NCBI RefSeq assembly: GCF_014836415.1
Contig: NZ_JACSQY010000016.1
Location: 1-41,040, forward strand
DNA from: Sporosarcina gallistercoris
GTDB lineage: Bacteria; Bacillota; Bacilli; Bacillales_A; Planococcaceae
Length of the DNA: 41,040 bases
Direction: 5' to 3'
Below are positions 32,837 through 41,040 of this stretch, piece after piece (the first letter of the stretch is position 1; each line of letters begins with the position of its first letter). Made by a program: the position numbers and the translations under genes. The notes beneath the pieces were generated by a model. The model had not been told where the DNA came from, did not search any database, and saw nothing but the letters and a program-made list of their open reading frames with translations.

Positions 32837-34303
32837 ATGAGAATTGGTGGACTAGCAAGCGGAATCGATACCGAATCGATTATTAAGGACTTAATGAAAG
32901 CCCAACGTATACCGTTGGATAAAGTAACACAGAAAAAGCAGTATTTCGAGTGGCAGTTGAATGATTATCGAAGTGCGAATCGGGATTTGAAAGGTTTTAG
33001 TGACAAGGTATTTGATAATGTGATTTTGTCAAAGAACTTCAATCAGAAAAATGTTGCGATATCAGCGCCTGATGATATTTCGATTAAGTCTAAAGGGAAT
33101 ACTGAGGATTTTAATGGAACAATTAAGGTGAAGGAATTAGCTACAAATGCGACTATGCAAAGTGGGAAAATCGCAAATCATGAGACTTTCAAAGTTGAAA
33201 ATGAATCAACGATAACTATTGAAACGTCAACTGGAAAAAAAGATGTAAAGCTTGAAGTTGGGGATGACATTAAGGCAATTGTTAAAAAAATTACAGAAGA
33301 TACGGGAGTAAGAGCATTCTATGATTCAGTATCTGGTAAAATCGGAATGTCAGCAAAAGATAGTGGTGAGGGCAATATCCAAATTACACACAAAAGCGGG
33401 ACAGATATTAGAGAAAGTTTAGGCCTTATTGCTCCAGCTGACAACCCAACCGTAGAAACATCTCCAACGTTTGTAAAAGGAAATAATTCAGTCATAGAAT
33501 ATAACGGTATGGAAATTGTACGTAATTTTAACACGTTCGAATTAGATGGCATGGAAATTACGCTAAAAGCTGCAAACAATAAAGATATTACTTTCAATGC
33601 AACTACTGATACTGATAAAGTGTTCGATACTGTTAAAGGTTTTGTAGATGACTACAACAAGCTCATTGAAGACCTGAATAAAAAAATTCGTGAACCAAAA
33701 TATCGTAACTTCCAGCCTTTATCTGCTGAACAAAAAGCCGATATGAAAGAGAAGGAAATTGAGCTGTGGGAAGAGAAAGCGATGAGTGGGACTTTAAGAA
33801 ATGATCCTGAACTATCTAGTCTCCTGACTACAATGAGAACGGCATTGTCTGGTTCTGTTGATTTAGGAAATGGAGAAAAAATCAGTTTAAGCTCCATCGG
33901 TATTACAACATCTAAAAACTATCTAGACCATGGTAAACTGGTAATTGACGAAACGAAGCTTAAAGAAGCGATCTCTAAAAACCCTGCTGACGTACACAAG
34001 CTATTCTCACATGAAGATAAAGCAAATCCAGAAAGTAATGGAGTAGCCCGGAAATTGCGAGATGCTGTCAATGCTACCCAAACTTCTATCCAAAAAAGTG
34101 CCGGCAAAATCGGCGACAGCAACAAAGCCTTTTCCCTCGGTCGAACTCTGGACGCCATGAACAAACAAATCGAGAACTTTGAATCTCGTATGCAAATGGT
34201 TGAATCCCGCTATTGGAAACAGTTCAATGCCATGGAAAATGCAATCCAGCGAGCGAATGCGCAATCAGCTAGTTTGATGTCCGCACTCGGTGGCGGTGCT
34301 TAA
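32837..34303 (+). CDS. fliD: FliD, filament cap protein
   Basis: A 488-residue hook-associated protein 2. It caps the filament and folds incoming flagellin. The N-terminus MRIGGLASGIDTESIIKDLM and the C-terminal helix region (MQMVESRYWKQFNAMENAIQ, then ASLMSALGGG) are diagnostic. The centre (about residues 65-270) is variable. Nucleotide use between ~32950 and 34070 is visibly more AT-rich than the last 230 bp and the flanking genes, similar to the pattern in flgK. AAAGGAG precedes the ATG. Confidence 0.96.
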   Translation: MRIGGLASGIDTESIIKDLMKAQRIPLDKVTQKKQYFEWQLNDYRSANRDLKGFSDKVFDNVILSKNFNQKNVAISAPDDISIKSKGNTEDFNGTIKVKELATNATMQSGKIANHETFKVENESTITIETSTGKKDVKLEVGDDIKAIVKKITEDTGVRAFYDSVSGKIGMSAKDSGEGNIQITHKSGTDIRESLGLIAPADNPTVETSPTFVKGNNSVIEYNGMEIVRNFNTFELDGMEITLKAANNKDITFNATTDTDKVFDTVKGFVDDYNKLIEDLNKKIREPKYRNFQPLSAEQKADMKEKEIELWEEKAMSGTLRNDPELSSLLTTMRTALSGSVDLGNGEKISLSSIGITTSKNYLDHGKLVIDETKLKEAISKNPADVHKLFSHEDKANPESNGVARKLRDAVNATQTSIQKSAGKIGDSNKAFSLGRTLDAMNKQIENFESRMQMVESRYWKQFNAMENAIQRANAQSASLMSALGGGA

Positions 34304-34337
34304 GTGAAACACGTATTACAAAAGGAGAGTCTTGAAA

Positions 34338-34739
34338 ATGGTCATGCATAATCCGTACGCTACGTACCAAAATAATTCTGTCACGACGTCGACGCCTGGG
34401 GAATTGACGTTAATGCTGTATAACGGTTGTTTGAAGTTCATTGAACAAGCGAAGCGCGCAGCGGAATTGGGTCAGATTGAACAGAAGAATACGGCTGTGC
34501 AGAAAGCGCAGGCGATTATTTCTGAACTGATGATCACGTTGGATGCGTCGTTCCCGGTTGCGAAGGACATGCTCGTGTTGTATGAATTTGCGAACAGCCG
34601 CCTTGTCGATGGAAACATTCAGAATGATTCCAAGTTGTTTGAAGAAGCTGCGGAAATTATTACGGAGTTCCGTGATACGTGGAAGCAAGTCATCCAATTG
34701 AATCGCCAGAAGCAATACGGCAATGTGAGTGAAATATGA
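34338..34739 (+). CDS. fliS: FliS, flagellin export chaperone
   Basis: A 133-residue helical chaperone that binds the C-terminal helices of flagellin in the cytoplasm and keeps it export-competent. NPYATYQNNSVTTSTPGELT and LMLYNGCLKFIEQA form the conserved N-terminus. The ATG at 34338 lies 10 nt after GGAG; a TTG at 34332 is possible but too near. It overlaps fliT by 4 nt (ATGA). Because Maf acts before export, FliS and Maf compete for or share the same flagellin pool. Confidence 0.95.
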   Translation: MVMHNPYATYQNNSVTTSTPGELTLMLYNGCLKFIEQAKRAAELGQIEQKNTAVQKAQAIISELMITLDASFPVAKDMLVLYEFANSRLVDGNIQNDSKLFEEAAEIITEFRDTWKQVIQLNRQKQYGNVSEI

Positions 34740-35089
34740 TTCGACCCGAACTTATGAAATGGAAAGACGCAACGGATCGGCTGCTCGCACTTTCCATTTC
34801 AAATGACGACGATCACCGCGATGCGATGATCGTTTCTATAGAAGCGATTTTAGATGAACGGGAGCAATTGCAGCCGAGCATCAAGCCTCCTTTCTCCGCA
34901 GAAGAAGAAGCGTTCGGGAAAGAATTGGTTGCCCAGGAGTCGAAAGTCGCGGTGAAGTTGGAAAGCTATCTGACTGCGATTCGAAAAGATCTCTCTACGT
35001 CTCAAACGAAAAAAGACAGTGTGCGGAGTTACGTCAATCCTTATAGCAAAGTTGCCCGCGACGGCACGTTTTACGATACGAAACAATAA
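34736..35089 (+). CDS. fliT: FliT-like flagellar export chaperone
   Basis: A 117-residue helical protein directly after fliS and translationally coupled to it. FliT-type chaperones bind FliD. Sequence conservation is low; the assignment rests on size, helical pattern (RDAMIVSIEAILDEREQLQP) and synteny with B. subtilis fliT. The C-terminal SYVNPYSKVARDGTFYDTKQ is characteristic of Bacillales FliT homologues as far as I recall. A terminator follows the stop immediately. Confidence 0.87.
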   Translation: MIRPELMKWKDATDRLLALSISNDDDHRDAMIVSIEAILDEREQLQPSIKPPFSAEEEAFGKELVAQESKVAVKLESYLTAIRKDLSTSQTKKDSVRSYVNPYSKVARDGTFYDTKQ

Positions 35090-35092
35090 GAG

Positions 35093-35127
35093 AAATCCGG
35101 CGAGTTGAACCATTCGTCGGATTTTTT
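35093..35127 (+). terminator. Terminator of the flaG-fliT operon
   Basis: AAATCCGGCGA (35093-35103) pairs with TCGTCGGATTT with one G-T wobble, then a T-run to 35127. It begins 4 bp past the fliT stop. Confidence 0.9.
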
Positions 35128-35174
35128 GACTTATCTGCTGATAAAGACAGTTCTCTGAGCAAATTAAGTAAACA

Positions 35175-35241
35175 TATAATGAAGCAGTCATCTTATAGCT
35201 ATAACACAGATCACTAAGCAATTGCTGGGTGGCTTTTTTTA
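35175..35241 (+). ncRNA. Possible small transcript or second terminator region
   Basis: A -10-like TATAAT (35175-35180) without a good -35 is followed by the palindrome TTATAGCTATAA and then a hairpin CACTAAGC/GCTGGGTG (one mismatch) with a run of seven T ending near 35241. A transcript of about 55 nt would result. The alternative is a back-up terminator for fliT. No gene is seen. Confidence 0.3.
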
Positions 35242-35271
35242 TACATGAGAGGTGGTTCTGTAACATAGTGT

Positions 35272-35375
35272 AGACGACGCCGGCATTCCGGAAAGAGGTT
35301 TCAGAACGCGTCTGTTCGGCAATAGTAGAAGATGGAGCACCTATTAGGATACTCGGTGAAACGGGGACACGTAGC
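35272..35375 (+). other. Structured leader-like sequence upstream of the PilZ gene
   Basis: Nested complementarity is visible: AGACG-CG (35272-35279) with CGCGTCT (35307-35313) enclosing the hairpin CCGG-CATT-CCGG (35280-35291), then CACC/GGTG arms near 35340-35357. It does not match the c-di-GMP-I or other riboswitch cores I know. It could be an untranslated leader or a structured intergenic element. Confidence 0.35.
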
Positions 35376-35429
35376 GGGTAACTATTTGATATACTGAAGG
35401 GACTAGAGAAGTGGATGGAGCGTGAGGAT

Positions 35430-35792
35430 ATGCACTACAAACGTGATGAAGCATTCAGATTTCCCTTTGATGAACCTGTCCCGGCAGAATTCAGTATTTA
35501 CCTTAAAAACAGCGATCGCCCAGGAACCGGAACCGGTGATTCCGAGTTACTGGATATTAGTCCAGGCGGAACCCGTATGGAAACGACTTTCAATATCCCG
35601 GTAAAACGAGACGAAGTAGCCCTAAAACTGCGATTCAACCTATATCAACAGCCGATCGAGACAGATGGTGTCATCGTCTGGAAGGATGCGGTTGGGGACG
35701 GTTGGATATACGGCATAGACTTCGACGAAAATGAGGCAGTCGCTCAAACAATCGTCAATGATCTGAAGCTTCGCAGGCAAGCTGAGCGTTAA
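35430..35792 (+). CDS. PilZ domain protein (putative c-di-GMP receptor)
   Basis: A 120-residue single-domain PilZ protein. The second binding motif is clear as LDISPGGTRM (DxSxxG). The N-terminal arginine motif is unusual: KRDEAFRF has Arg-x4-Arg instead of the common RxxxR, so c-di-GMP affinity may be altered. The remaining beta barrel (VIVWKDAVGDGWIYGIDFDE) is typical. The ATG at 35430 has GGAG 9 nt upstream; the ATG at 35415 overlaps that site. In B. subtilis no PilZ gene occupies the fliT-hpf interval. With the EAL-HDOD protein near the left end, it hints at c-di-GMP control of motility. Confidence 0.82.
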   Translation: MHYKRDEAFRFPFDEPVPAEFSIYLKNSDRPGTGTGDSELLDISPGGTRMETTFNIPVKRDEVALKLRFNLYQQPIETDGVIVWKDAVGDGWIYGIDFDENEAVAQTIVNDLKLRRQAER

Positions 35793-35915
35793 TCAGCAGT
35801 AAAAGCGCTTCGGCAACATCCGACAAAATTCTTTTTAATTTTCACAAAGAAAAGAAGGGTTTTGTTCGGTCAATGGAGAAGATAGAGATAGGGTCAAATT
35901 AAAGGAGGAGTTTAT

Positions 35916-36485
35916 ATGTTAGACTTCAACATTCGTGGCGAAAACATCGAGGTTACTCCAGCAATCCGTGAGTACGTTGAAAAGAAAGTGAGTAAGCTGG
36001 AACGATACTTCACAGAAGGTGTGAAAGCGACAGCCAATGTGAACTTGAAAGTATACAGCGATAAGCAGACAAAAGTTGAAATTACAATTCCAATGAAAAA
36101 TTTGACACTCCGTGCTGAAGAACGTCATAACGATTTATACGCAGCAATCGACTTGATTGTCGATAAACTCGAGCGTCAAATCCGAAAATATAAAACAAGA
36201 GTGAACCGCAAGTTCCGTGAGCGCGAAGGCGTCGGCGCATTCTTGCAGGCAACAATGGAGAACGATTCCAAGTCACAAGACGATACAGAAGACGAGAACG
36301 AGTTCAACGTTGTCCGTACGAAGCAGCTCGATCTGAAGCCGATGGACCAAGAAGAAGCCATCCTTCAAATGAACATGCTAGGTCACGATTTCTTTATCTT
36401 CACTGATGGCGAGTCGGATTCTACAAACATCGTCTACAAGCGCCGCGACGGCAAGTACGGCTTGATCGAAACTGGAACTAATTAA
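35916..36485 (+). CDS. hpf: Long-form ribosome hibernation promoting factor
   Basis: A 189-residue long HPF (YvyD). The N-terminal S30AE domain (MLDFNIRGENIEVTPAIREY, then VEKKVSKLERYF) binds the decoding centre of 30S, and the C-terminal domain (VVRTKQLDLKPMDQEEAILQ, MNMLGHDFFIF) dimerises to link two 70S ribosomes into inactive 100S particles. AAAGGAGGAG precedes the ATG. It is monocistronic with a strong terminator. In B. subtilis the gene is under SigB and SigH, but I could not place a convincing SigB promoter in the 120 bp upstream. Confidence 0.95.
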   Translation: MLDFNIRGENIEVTPAIREYVEKKVSKLERYFTEGVKATANVNLKVYSDKQTKVEITIPMKNLTLRAEERHNDLYAAIDLIVDKLERQIRKYKTRVNRKFREREGVGAFLQATMENDSKSQDDTEDENEFNVVRTKQLDLKPMDQEEAILQMNMLGHDFFIFTDGESDSTNIVYKRRDGKYGLIETGTN

Positions 36486-36492
36486 TGATTGG

Positions 36493-36522
36493 AAACCGCC
36501 CCGAACTTTGGGCGGTTTTTTT
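36493..36522 (+). terminator. Terminator of hpf
   Basis: AAACCGCCC (36493-36501) pairs with GGGCGGTTT (36510-36518) around an 8-nt loop, followed by further T. Confidence 0.93.
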
Positions 36523-36632
36523 GTGTTCACTTCTGTATTTCATTCTGTGTTTCATCCGCCTATCCTTAACCGCTCCATTCCAACCTCTAACCGCTCCAAA
36601 ACGTTACTACTTCGCAACATGATAGCCTGGGT

Positions 36633-37065
36633 GTGATCAAGCGAGTGGTGAATTCGCTCAAGCAGAGGGAAAAGTGATCAAGCGAGTGGTGAATCCGCTC
36701 AAGCGCAGCGATAAGTGATCAAGCAGGTGGTGAATCCGCTCAAGCAATGCGAAAAGTGATCAAACGAGTGGCGAATCCGCTCAAGCGCCGCAGAAAGCGA
36801 TCACACAAGCCGCAATCCACTCAATCCCGCGGCAACTACCCTCTTTCAGAAAGTATCCAAGCTCGCGACCAATCCATCTTTCCCCATTTTAAAACCAAGC
36901 CTGATTGGTGTGCTCCGCTCCGCTGCGCATTTAGTGATGAGAGATGAGGGGATATAGAGTTTCGTCTCAAGCAAGCCTGAAAGTGATCAAGCACCATGCG
37001 AATCCACTCAAGCCAACCCAAAAAGTGATCAAGCCACCCTCATATCCGCTCAAGCAACCCCCACA
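36633..37065. repeat. 41-bp tandem repeat array interrupted by dispersed element
   Basis: Units begin with GTGATCAAGC (or variant) at 36633, 36674, 36715, 36756 and 36797 (period 41), and again at 36983 and 37025 (period 42). Each unit has two half-units about 20-21 bp apart, both containing TCAAGC (GTGATCAAGCGAGTGG then GAATCCGCTCAAGC). The block 36836-36965 that splits the array contains dispersed element copy B. No coding frame or ribosome site is seen across 36523-37110. Confidence 0.9.
36856..36933 (-). repeat. Dispersed ~78-bp element, copy B
   Basis: The reverse complement of this stretch matches 211-288, sharing AGCACACCAATCAG and CTTGGTTTTAAA and then GGAAAGATG and TCGCGA-CTTGGA. 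Differences are single substitutions and one or two single-base gaps. It is embedded in the 41-bp tandem array. Confidence 0.85.
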
Positions 37066-37110
37066 TCTCCCCCCTATAATCCAAAAGTCGGAAATTTCGT
37101 TGCATTGCAT

Positions 37111-37139
37111 TTGCGCCTGCCCGGTCACAATGTTAAAAT
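37111..37139 (+). promoter_or_regulatory. SigA-type promoter of secA
   Basis: A -35 TTGCGC (37111-37116), 17-bp spacer and -10 TAAAAT (37134-37139), 33 bp before the secA start. Confidence 0.65.
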
Positions 37140-37172
37140 GAAGGGTGAACTTTGTGAGGATGTGACCAAATT

Positions 37173-39680
37173 ATGCTAAGCGTATTGAATAAAATGTTTG
37201 ATCCGAATAAACGTGATTTGAAACGACTAGAGAAGATTGCCGATCAGACCGAAGCGCTTGCGACTCAAATGGAGCAGCTTTCGGATACTGATTTGAGTGC
37301 GAAAACAGTGGAATTCCAGAAACGTGTGAGCGAAGGGGAAACTCTTGACGCGATTCAACCGGAAGCCTTTGCGGTTGTCCGTGAAGCGGCGCGCCGTGTA
37401 CTCGGCCTGTATCCATTCCGCGTCCAGATCGTGGGGGCAGCCGCTCTCCACGAAGGCAACATCGCGGAGATGAAAACCGGTGAAGGGAAGACGCTGACGT
37501 CGACACTTTCGGTATACTTGAATGCTCTTGACGGCAAAGGTGTGCACGTCGTGACGGTCAACGAATACTTGGCTTCCCGTGACGCTCAGGAAATGGGACA
37601 GTTGTATGAGTTCCTTGGACTGACTGTCGGCTTGAACTTGAACAGTTTAGGGAAAGATGAAAAGCGTGAAGCGTATCTGGCGGACGTCACCTATACGACG
37701 AACAATGAGCTCGGTTTCGACTACTTGCGCGACAACATGGTGTTGTACAGCGAGCACAGAGTACAACGCCCGCTCCATTACGCGGTCATTGACGAAGTTG
37801 ACTCTATCTTGATTGACGAAGCACGGACACCGCTCATTATTTCGGGGCAAGCTGCGAAATCGGCAGAATTGTACCGTTTGGCGAACCGTTTCGTCATGAC
37901 GTTGAAACAAGAGGAAGACTTTGCATATGATGAGACAACAAAAGGCGTAACAATGACGGAAACCGGTATTGAGAAAGCGGAGCAAGCATTCGGCATTGAG
38001 AACTTGTTCGACTTGCAGCACGTCACACTCAACCACACCATTAATCAGTCGTTGAAAGCGCATGTCAGTATGCATGTTGACGTAGACTATGTCGTCCAAG
38101 AAGGCGAAGTCGTCATCGTTGACTCGTTCACAGGCCGTCTGATGAAAGGCCGTCGCTACAGTGATGGTCTCCACCAAGCGATCGAGGCGAAAGAAGGACT
38201 TGAAGTCCAAAACGAATCGATGACACTTGCAACAATCACATTCCAGAACTATTTCCGGATGTATGATAAATTGTCAGGAATGACGGGTACAGCGAAGACG
38301 GAGGAAGAGGAATTCCGCAACATCTACAACATGAACGTCGTTGCCATTCCTACGAACCGTCCGATTGCACGTGATGACCGTCCGGATCTGATTTTCTCTT
38401 CAACGGAAGGGAAGTACAAAGCAGTTGCGGATGACATTAAAGAACGTCACAAAAACGGCCAGCCGGTTCTTGTCGGTACGGTTGCGATTGAAACGTCCGA
38501 GATCATTTCGAACTTCTTGAAGAAGTACGGTGTGCCTCATAATGTCTTGAACGCGAAAAACCATGGTCGTGAAGCGGAAATCATCGAACAGGCCGGTCAG
38601 CCAGGGGCGGTTACAATCGCAACAAACATGGCCGGTCGAGGAACTGACATCAAGCTTGGCGAAGGTGTCCAAGAAGTTGGCGGACTTGCAGTTGTCGGTA
38701 CAGAGCGCCACGAATCCCGTCGTATCGATAACCAGTTACGCGGACGTTCAGGTCGTCAAGGGGATGCCGGGGTTACACAGTTCTACTTGTCACTTGAAGA
38801 TGAACTGATGCGCCGTTTCGGTTCCGAGCAGATGAAAGGCATGATGACGAAACTCGGTATGGATGATGAAACACCGATCCAATCGAAAATGGTCTCACGT
38901 TCTGTTGAATCCGCTCAGAAACGTGTCGAAGGGAATAACTTCGACTCCCGTAAACGATTGCTTCAATATGATGATGTGTTGCGCCAACAGCGTGAAATCA
39001 TTTATAAAGAGCGGAATGACGTACTGGAATCAGAGAACGTACGCCCTGTATTGGAAGCGATGATTGAACGTGTCGTTGAAAATGCAGTAGCGATCCATAC
39101 GACGGAAGAAAAGCAGGAAGACTGGGCACTGAAAGGTCTTGTCGACTTCTTGGGTGCGAACTTCCTATCGGAGGACAGCTTGACTGTAGCGGACCTGGAA
39201 GGAAAATCGGCGCAAGAATTGACGGATTTCATCAAAGCGGAAGTACTCAAACGTTACGATGAAAAAGAAGAGGAAATGTCCGAAGAGAAAATGCGCGAGT
39301 TTGAAAAAGTCGTATTACTTCGTGCGATCGATACGAAATGGATGGATCATATCGATGCGATGGATCAGCTCCGTCACGGGATCCATTTGCGTGCATATGG
39401 CCAAATCGATCCACTTCGTGAATACCAGTCAGAAGGCTTTGCAATGTTTGAGGAGATGGTCAATGCCATTGAATCGGATGCGGCGAAGTACGTCATGAAG
39501 GCGGAAATCCGTAACAACCTTGAGCGTGAAGAAGTTGCGAAAGGTCAAGCGGTGAATCCGAAAGAAGACGGCGAGAAGACGGTGAAGAAACCGGTCCGAC
39601 GTTCGGTCAATATCGGTCGTAATGACCCTTGTCCATGCGGCAGCGGGAAGAAATATAAGAACTGCCATGGACGAGAGTAA
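37173..39680 (+). CDS. secA: SecA, protein translocase motor ATPase
   Basis: An 835-residue SecA that pushes preproteins through SecYEG. NBD1 has EMKTGEGKT (Walker A, ~99-107) and [17 protein letters not shown]2 has [17 protein letters not shown] and RGRSGRQGD. The C-terminal zinc motif is [16 protein letters not shown], with Cys-His as the last ligand pair. The N-terminus [20 protein letters not shown] aligns with B. subtilis SecA, which fixes the ATG at 37173 even though the ribosome site (GAGGA at 37151) is somewhat distant. prfB follows after 35 bp, an order shared with B. subtilis, and the two are probably co-transcribed. Confidence 0.98.
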   Translation: MLSVLNKMFDPNKRDLKRLEKIADQTEALATQMEQLSDTDLSAKTVEFQKRVSEGETLDAIQPEAFAVVREAARRVLGLYPFRVQIVGAAALHEGNIAEMKTGEGKTLTSTLSVYLNALDGKGVHVVTVNEYLASRDAQEMGQLYEFLGLTVGLNLNSLGKDEKREAYLADVTYTTNNELGFDYLRDNMVLYSEHRVQRPLHYAVIDEVDSILIDEARTPLIISGQAAKSAELYRLANRFVMTLKQEEDFAYDETTKGVTMTETGIEKAEQAFGIENLFDLQHVTLNHTINQSLKAHVSMHVDVDYVVQEGEVVIVDSFTGRLMKGRRYSDGLHQAIEAKEGLEVQNESMTLATITFQNYFRMYDKLSGMTGTAKTEEEEFRNIYNMNVVAIPTNRPIARDDRPDLIFSSTEGKYKAVADDIKERHKNGQPVLVGTVAIETSEIISNFLKKYGVPHNVLNAKNHGREAEIIEQAGQPGAVTIATNMAGRGTDIKLGEGVQEVGGLAVVGTERHESRRIDNQLRGRSGRQGDAGVTQFYLSLEDELMRRFGSEQMKGMMTKLGMDDETPIQSKMVSRSVESAQKRVEGNNFDSRKRLLQYDDVLRQQREIIYKERNDVLESENVRPVLEAMIERVVENAVAIHTTEEKQEDWALKGLVDFLGANFLSEDSLTVADLEGKSAQELTDFIKAEVLKRYDEKEEEMSEEKMREFEKVVLLRAIDTKWMDHIDAMDQLRHGIHLRAYGQIDPLREYQSEGFAMFEEMVNAIESDAAKYVMKAEIRNNLEREEVAKGQAVNPKEDGEKTVKKPVRRSVNIGRNDPCPCGSGKKYKNCHGRE

Positions 39681-39715
39681 CTTGTCTGTGAACTTGAATT
39701 TTGGAGGAACAATAT

Positions 39716-40820
39716 ATGATGGAATTATCAGATGTACGTAACGAGCTCGACAAAACAGCTAAGAAATTAGTGGACTTTAGGGGGTCTCTTTGACTTAGAA
39801 AACAAAGAGGCTCGTATGCAAGAACTTGAAGAAATGATGATGGACCCTACATTTTGGGATGACCAAGATGCAGCGCAAACCGTCATTTCGGAATCGAATG
39901 CACTCAAAGACAGCGTCGGCGAGTTCCATGCGATGAATGAAGAACAAGAAAACCTTGAAATGACCGTTGAATTGTTGAAAGAAGAGCCCGATGAAGAGCT
40001 CCAAGAAGAACTTGGCAATGAATTGAAGGCTTTCTTGAAGCGCATGGAAGACTTCGATTTGCAGATGCTTTTGAGTGAAGAGTACGACAGCAGTAACGCT
40101 GTTCTCGAAATCCACTCAGGAGCCGGCGGTACGGAGTCCCAAGACTGGGCATCGATGATCTTACGGATGTACACTCGCTGGGCGGAGCAGCGCGGATACA
40201 AAGTGGAAACACTGGACTACCAAGCAGGCGACGAAGCAGGCGTGAAATCTGTCACGCTTTCGATCAAAGGCCATAATGCGTACGGGTACTTGAAAGCGGA
40301 AAAAGGCGTACATCGTCTCGTCCGGATCTCACCGTTCGACTCTTCAGGTCGTCGTCATACGTCATTCTCTTCTGTTGAAGTGATGCCTGAATTCTCGGGT
40401 GACGTGGACATCGATTTGAAGATGGAAGATGTGAAAATCGACACGTACCGTTCGAGTGGTGCAGGCGGACAGCACGTCAACACGACGGATTCAGCTGTTC
40501 GTATGACGCATATCCCGACAGGCGCGATCGTAACGTGTCAAACAGAACGTTCACAGATCAAAAACCGTGAACGTGCAATCAACTTGTTGAAAGCGAAGAT
40601 CTACCAGATCCGTGTCGAAGAAGAAGAAGCACGTCTTCTCGAAATCCGCGGAGACCAAAAGGAAATCGGATGGGGCAGTCAGATCCGTTCTTACGTCTTC
40701 CACCCGTATTCCATGGTCAAAGATCACCGTACTAACGAAGAAACCGGTAACGTAGGGGCTGTCATGGATGGAGAAATCGATTCGTTCATCAATGCATTCT
40801 TGCGTTCGCGTATTTCTTAA
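39716..40820 (+). CDS. prfB: Peptide chain release factor 2, programmed +1 frameshift
   Basis: RF2 recognises UGA and UAA stops and triggers peptide release. The first frame starts at ATG 39716 (GGAGG 8 nt upstream), encodes 25 residues ending DFRGSL, and meets an in-frame TGA at 39791-39793. Reading continues in +1 from GAC at 39792 to the stop at 40818-40820, giving a protein of about 367 residues. The stop-codon recognition motif SPF ([16 protein letters not shown]) and the catalytic GGQ ([17 protein letters not shown]) are intact. It should be annotated as one joined gene; the downstream ATG at 39816 would give a truncated product. Confidence 0.97.
39779..39794 (+). promoter_or_regulatory. 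prfB autoregulatory frameshift site
   Basis: AGG GGG TCT CTT TGA C: an internal Shine-Dalgarno-like AGGGGG three bases before the slippery CTT-TGA-C. When RF2 is scarce, the ribosome slips +1 on CUU and makes RF2. This matches the well-known site in most bacterial prfB genes. Confidence 0.97.
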
Positions 40821-40840
40821 GAAAAAATCAAATATATGAC

Positions 40841-40893
40841 GAGGCTGCCCTTGAAAGTCGGAATATGACATTCAGGAGCAGCCCCGTTTTTTA
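40841..40893 (+). terminator. Terminator of secA-prfB
   Basis: CGAGGCTGC (40841-40849) can pair with GCAGCCCCG (40879-40887) with one mismatch, with partial extension through TTGAA/TTCA, followed by six T. Confidence 0.8.
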
Positions 40894-40983
40894 CTTTTAT
40901 TTGATTGAAAATTCGAATCGCTTGTACAAAGGACTATTATTCACTGGAGGTGGGGAACTTGTTCTGAATAGGCTACACTTACT

Positions 40984-41040
40984 TAGACAATAAAGATAGG
41001 GTCTTGTAGAATACAACCAAAGAGATGAGGAGAATCTACA
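40984..41040 (+). promoter_or_regulatory. SigA-type promoter and ribosome site of a gene beyond the window
   Basis: A -35 TAGACA (40984-40989), 17-bp spacer and -10 TAGAAT (41007-41012), then GAGGAG at 41027-41032. A start codon should lie within a few bases past the window end. No product can be named. Confidence 0.55.

Noticed and set aside
35272..35375. c-di-GMP-I (GEMM) riboswitch upstream of the PilZ gene
   Set aside because: The characteristic CACGCACAGGGCAAACC-type core is absent.
36633..37065. CRISPR array
   Set aside because: Units are contiguous tandem copies with conserved internal half-units; there are no unique spacers of constant length and no cas genes.
37647..38210. Long minus-strand open frames inside secA, and similar ones inside the chemoreceptor and prfB genes
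   Set aside because: They are antisense shadows of strongly conserved genes, without ribosome sites.

Overview
The window is a stretch of a low-to-moderate GC Bacillota chromosome, most like a motile Bacillales of the Bacillaceae/Planococcaceae group (Sporosarcina-like). I base this on strong AGGAGG-type ribosome sites with GTG/TTG starts, SigA and SigD promoter spacing, Bacillus-type SecA and RF2 proteins, and gene order degV-comFA-comFC-yvyF-flgM-flgN-flgK-flgL-yviE-fliW-csrA-hag ... flaG-fliD-fliS-fliT-hpf-secA-prfB, which matches the B. subtilis comF/flagellar filament region. The genus cannot be fixed from the sequence alone.

Layout: (1) 1-377, a nine-copy 21-bp tandem repeat followed by a ~78-bp dispersed element. 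(2) 423-3519, an enoyl-CoA hydratase-like gene, an EAL-HDOD signalling protein and a DegV lipid-binding protein. (3) 3538-5957, late competence genes comFA and comFC (comFB is absent) and yvyF. (4) 5958-6419, a terminator candidate and a structured intergenic repeat. (5) 6420-12091, the hook-filament operon: flgM, flgN, flgK, flgL, yviE, fliW, csrA, then hag with its own SigD promoter and a CsrA-binding hairpin in the leader. (6) 12145-27100, an AT-rich flagellin glycosylation island: a short Maf-like gene on the minus strand, a decayed IS4-type transposase, then a tightly overlapping plus-strand operon with a helical protein of unknown function, a full-length Maf glycosyltransferase and a complete CMP-legionaminic acid-type pathway (LegB, LegC, GNAT, LegG, PIG-L deacetylase, LegI, NeuD/PglD-like acetyltransferase, PtmE-like nucleotidyltransferase, LegF), followed by a DUF2920-like alpha/beta hydrolase. 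(7) 27332-32229, a class-I amidotransferase-type hydrolase and two tandem paralogous chemoreceptors on the minus strand. (8) 32460-35089, flaG-fliD-fliS-fliT under a SigD promoter. (9) 35090-36485, a structured non-coding stretch, a PilZ gene and hpf. (10) 36523-37172, a 41-bp tandem repeat array interrupted by an inverted second copy of the dispersed element. (11) 37173-40820, secA and prfB, the latter with its programmed +1 frameshift; the window ends just inside the leader of another gene.

How the genes work together: FlgM holds SigD until the hook is complete. SigD then drives hag, flaG-fliD-fliS-fliT and both chemoreceptors, all of which carry TAAA-N15-CCGATAT-like promoters here (TTAA-N15 for one receptor). 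FliW and CsrA control Hag translation by partner switching. The island inserted between hag and flaG very probably makes a nonulosonic acid and attaches it through Maf to the short Ser/Thr-rich flagellin. The most novel points are the PIG-L deacetylase plus extra GNAT inside a complete legionaminic pathway (suggesting a re-acylated sugar), the unknown gene coupled to maf, the short divergent second maf, the readable IS4 remnant beside the island, and a dispersed repeat that occurs in both tandem-repeat arrays about 36.6 kb apart.
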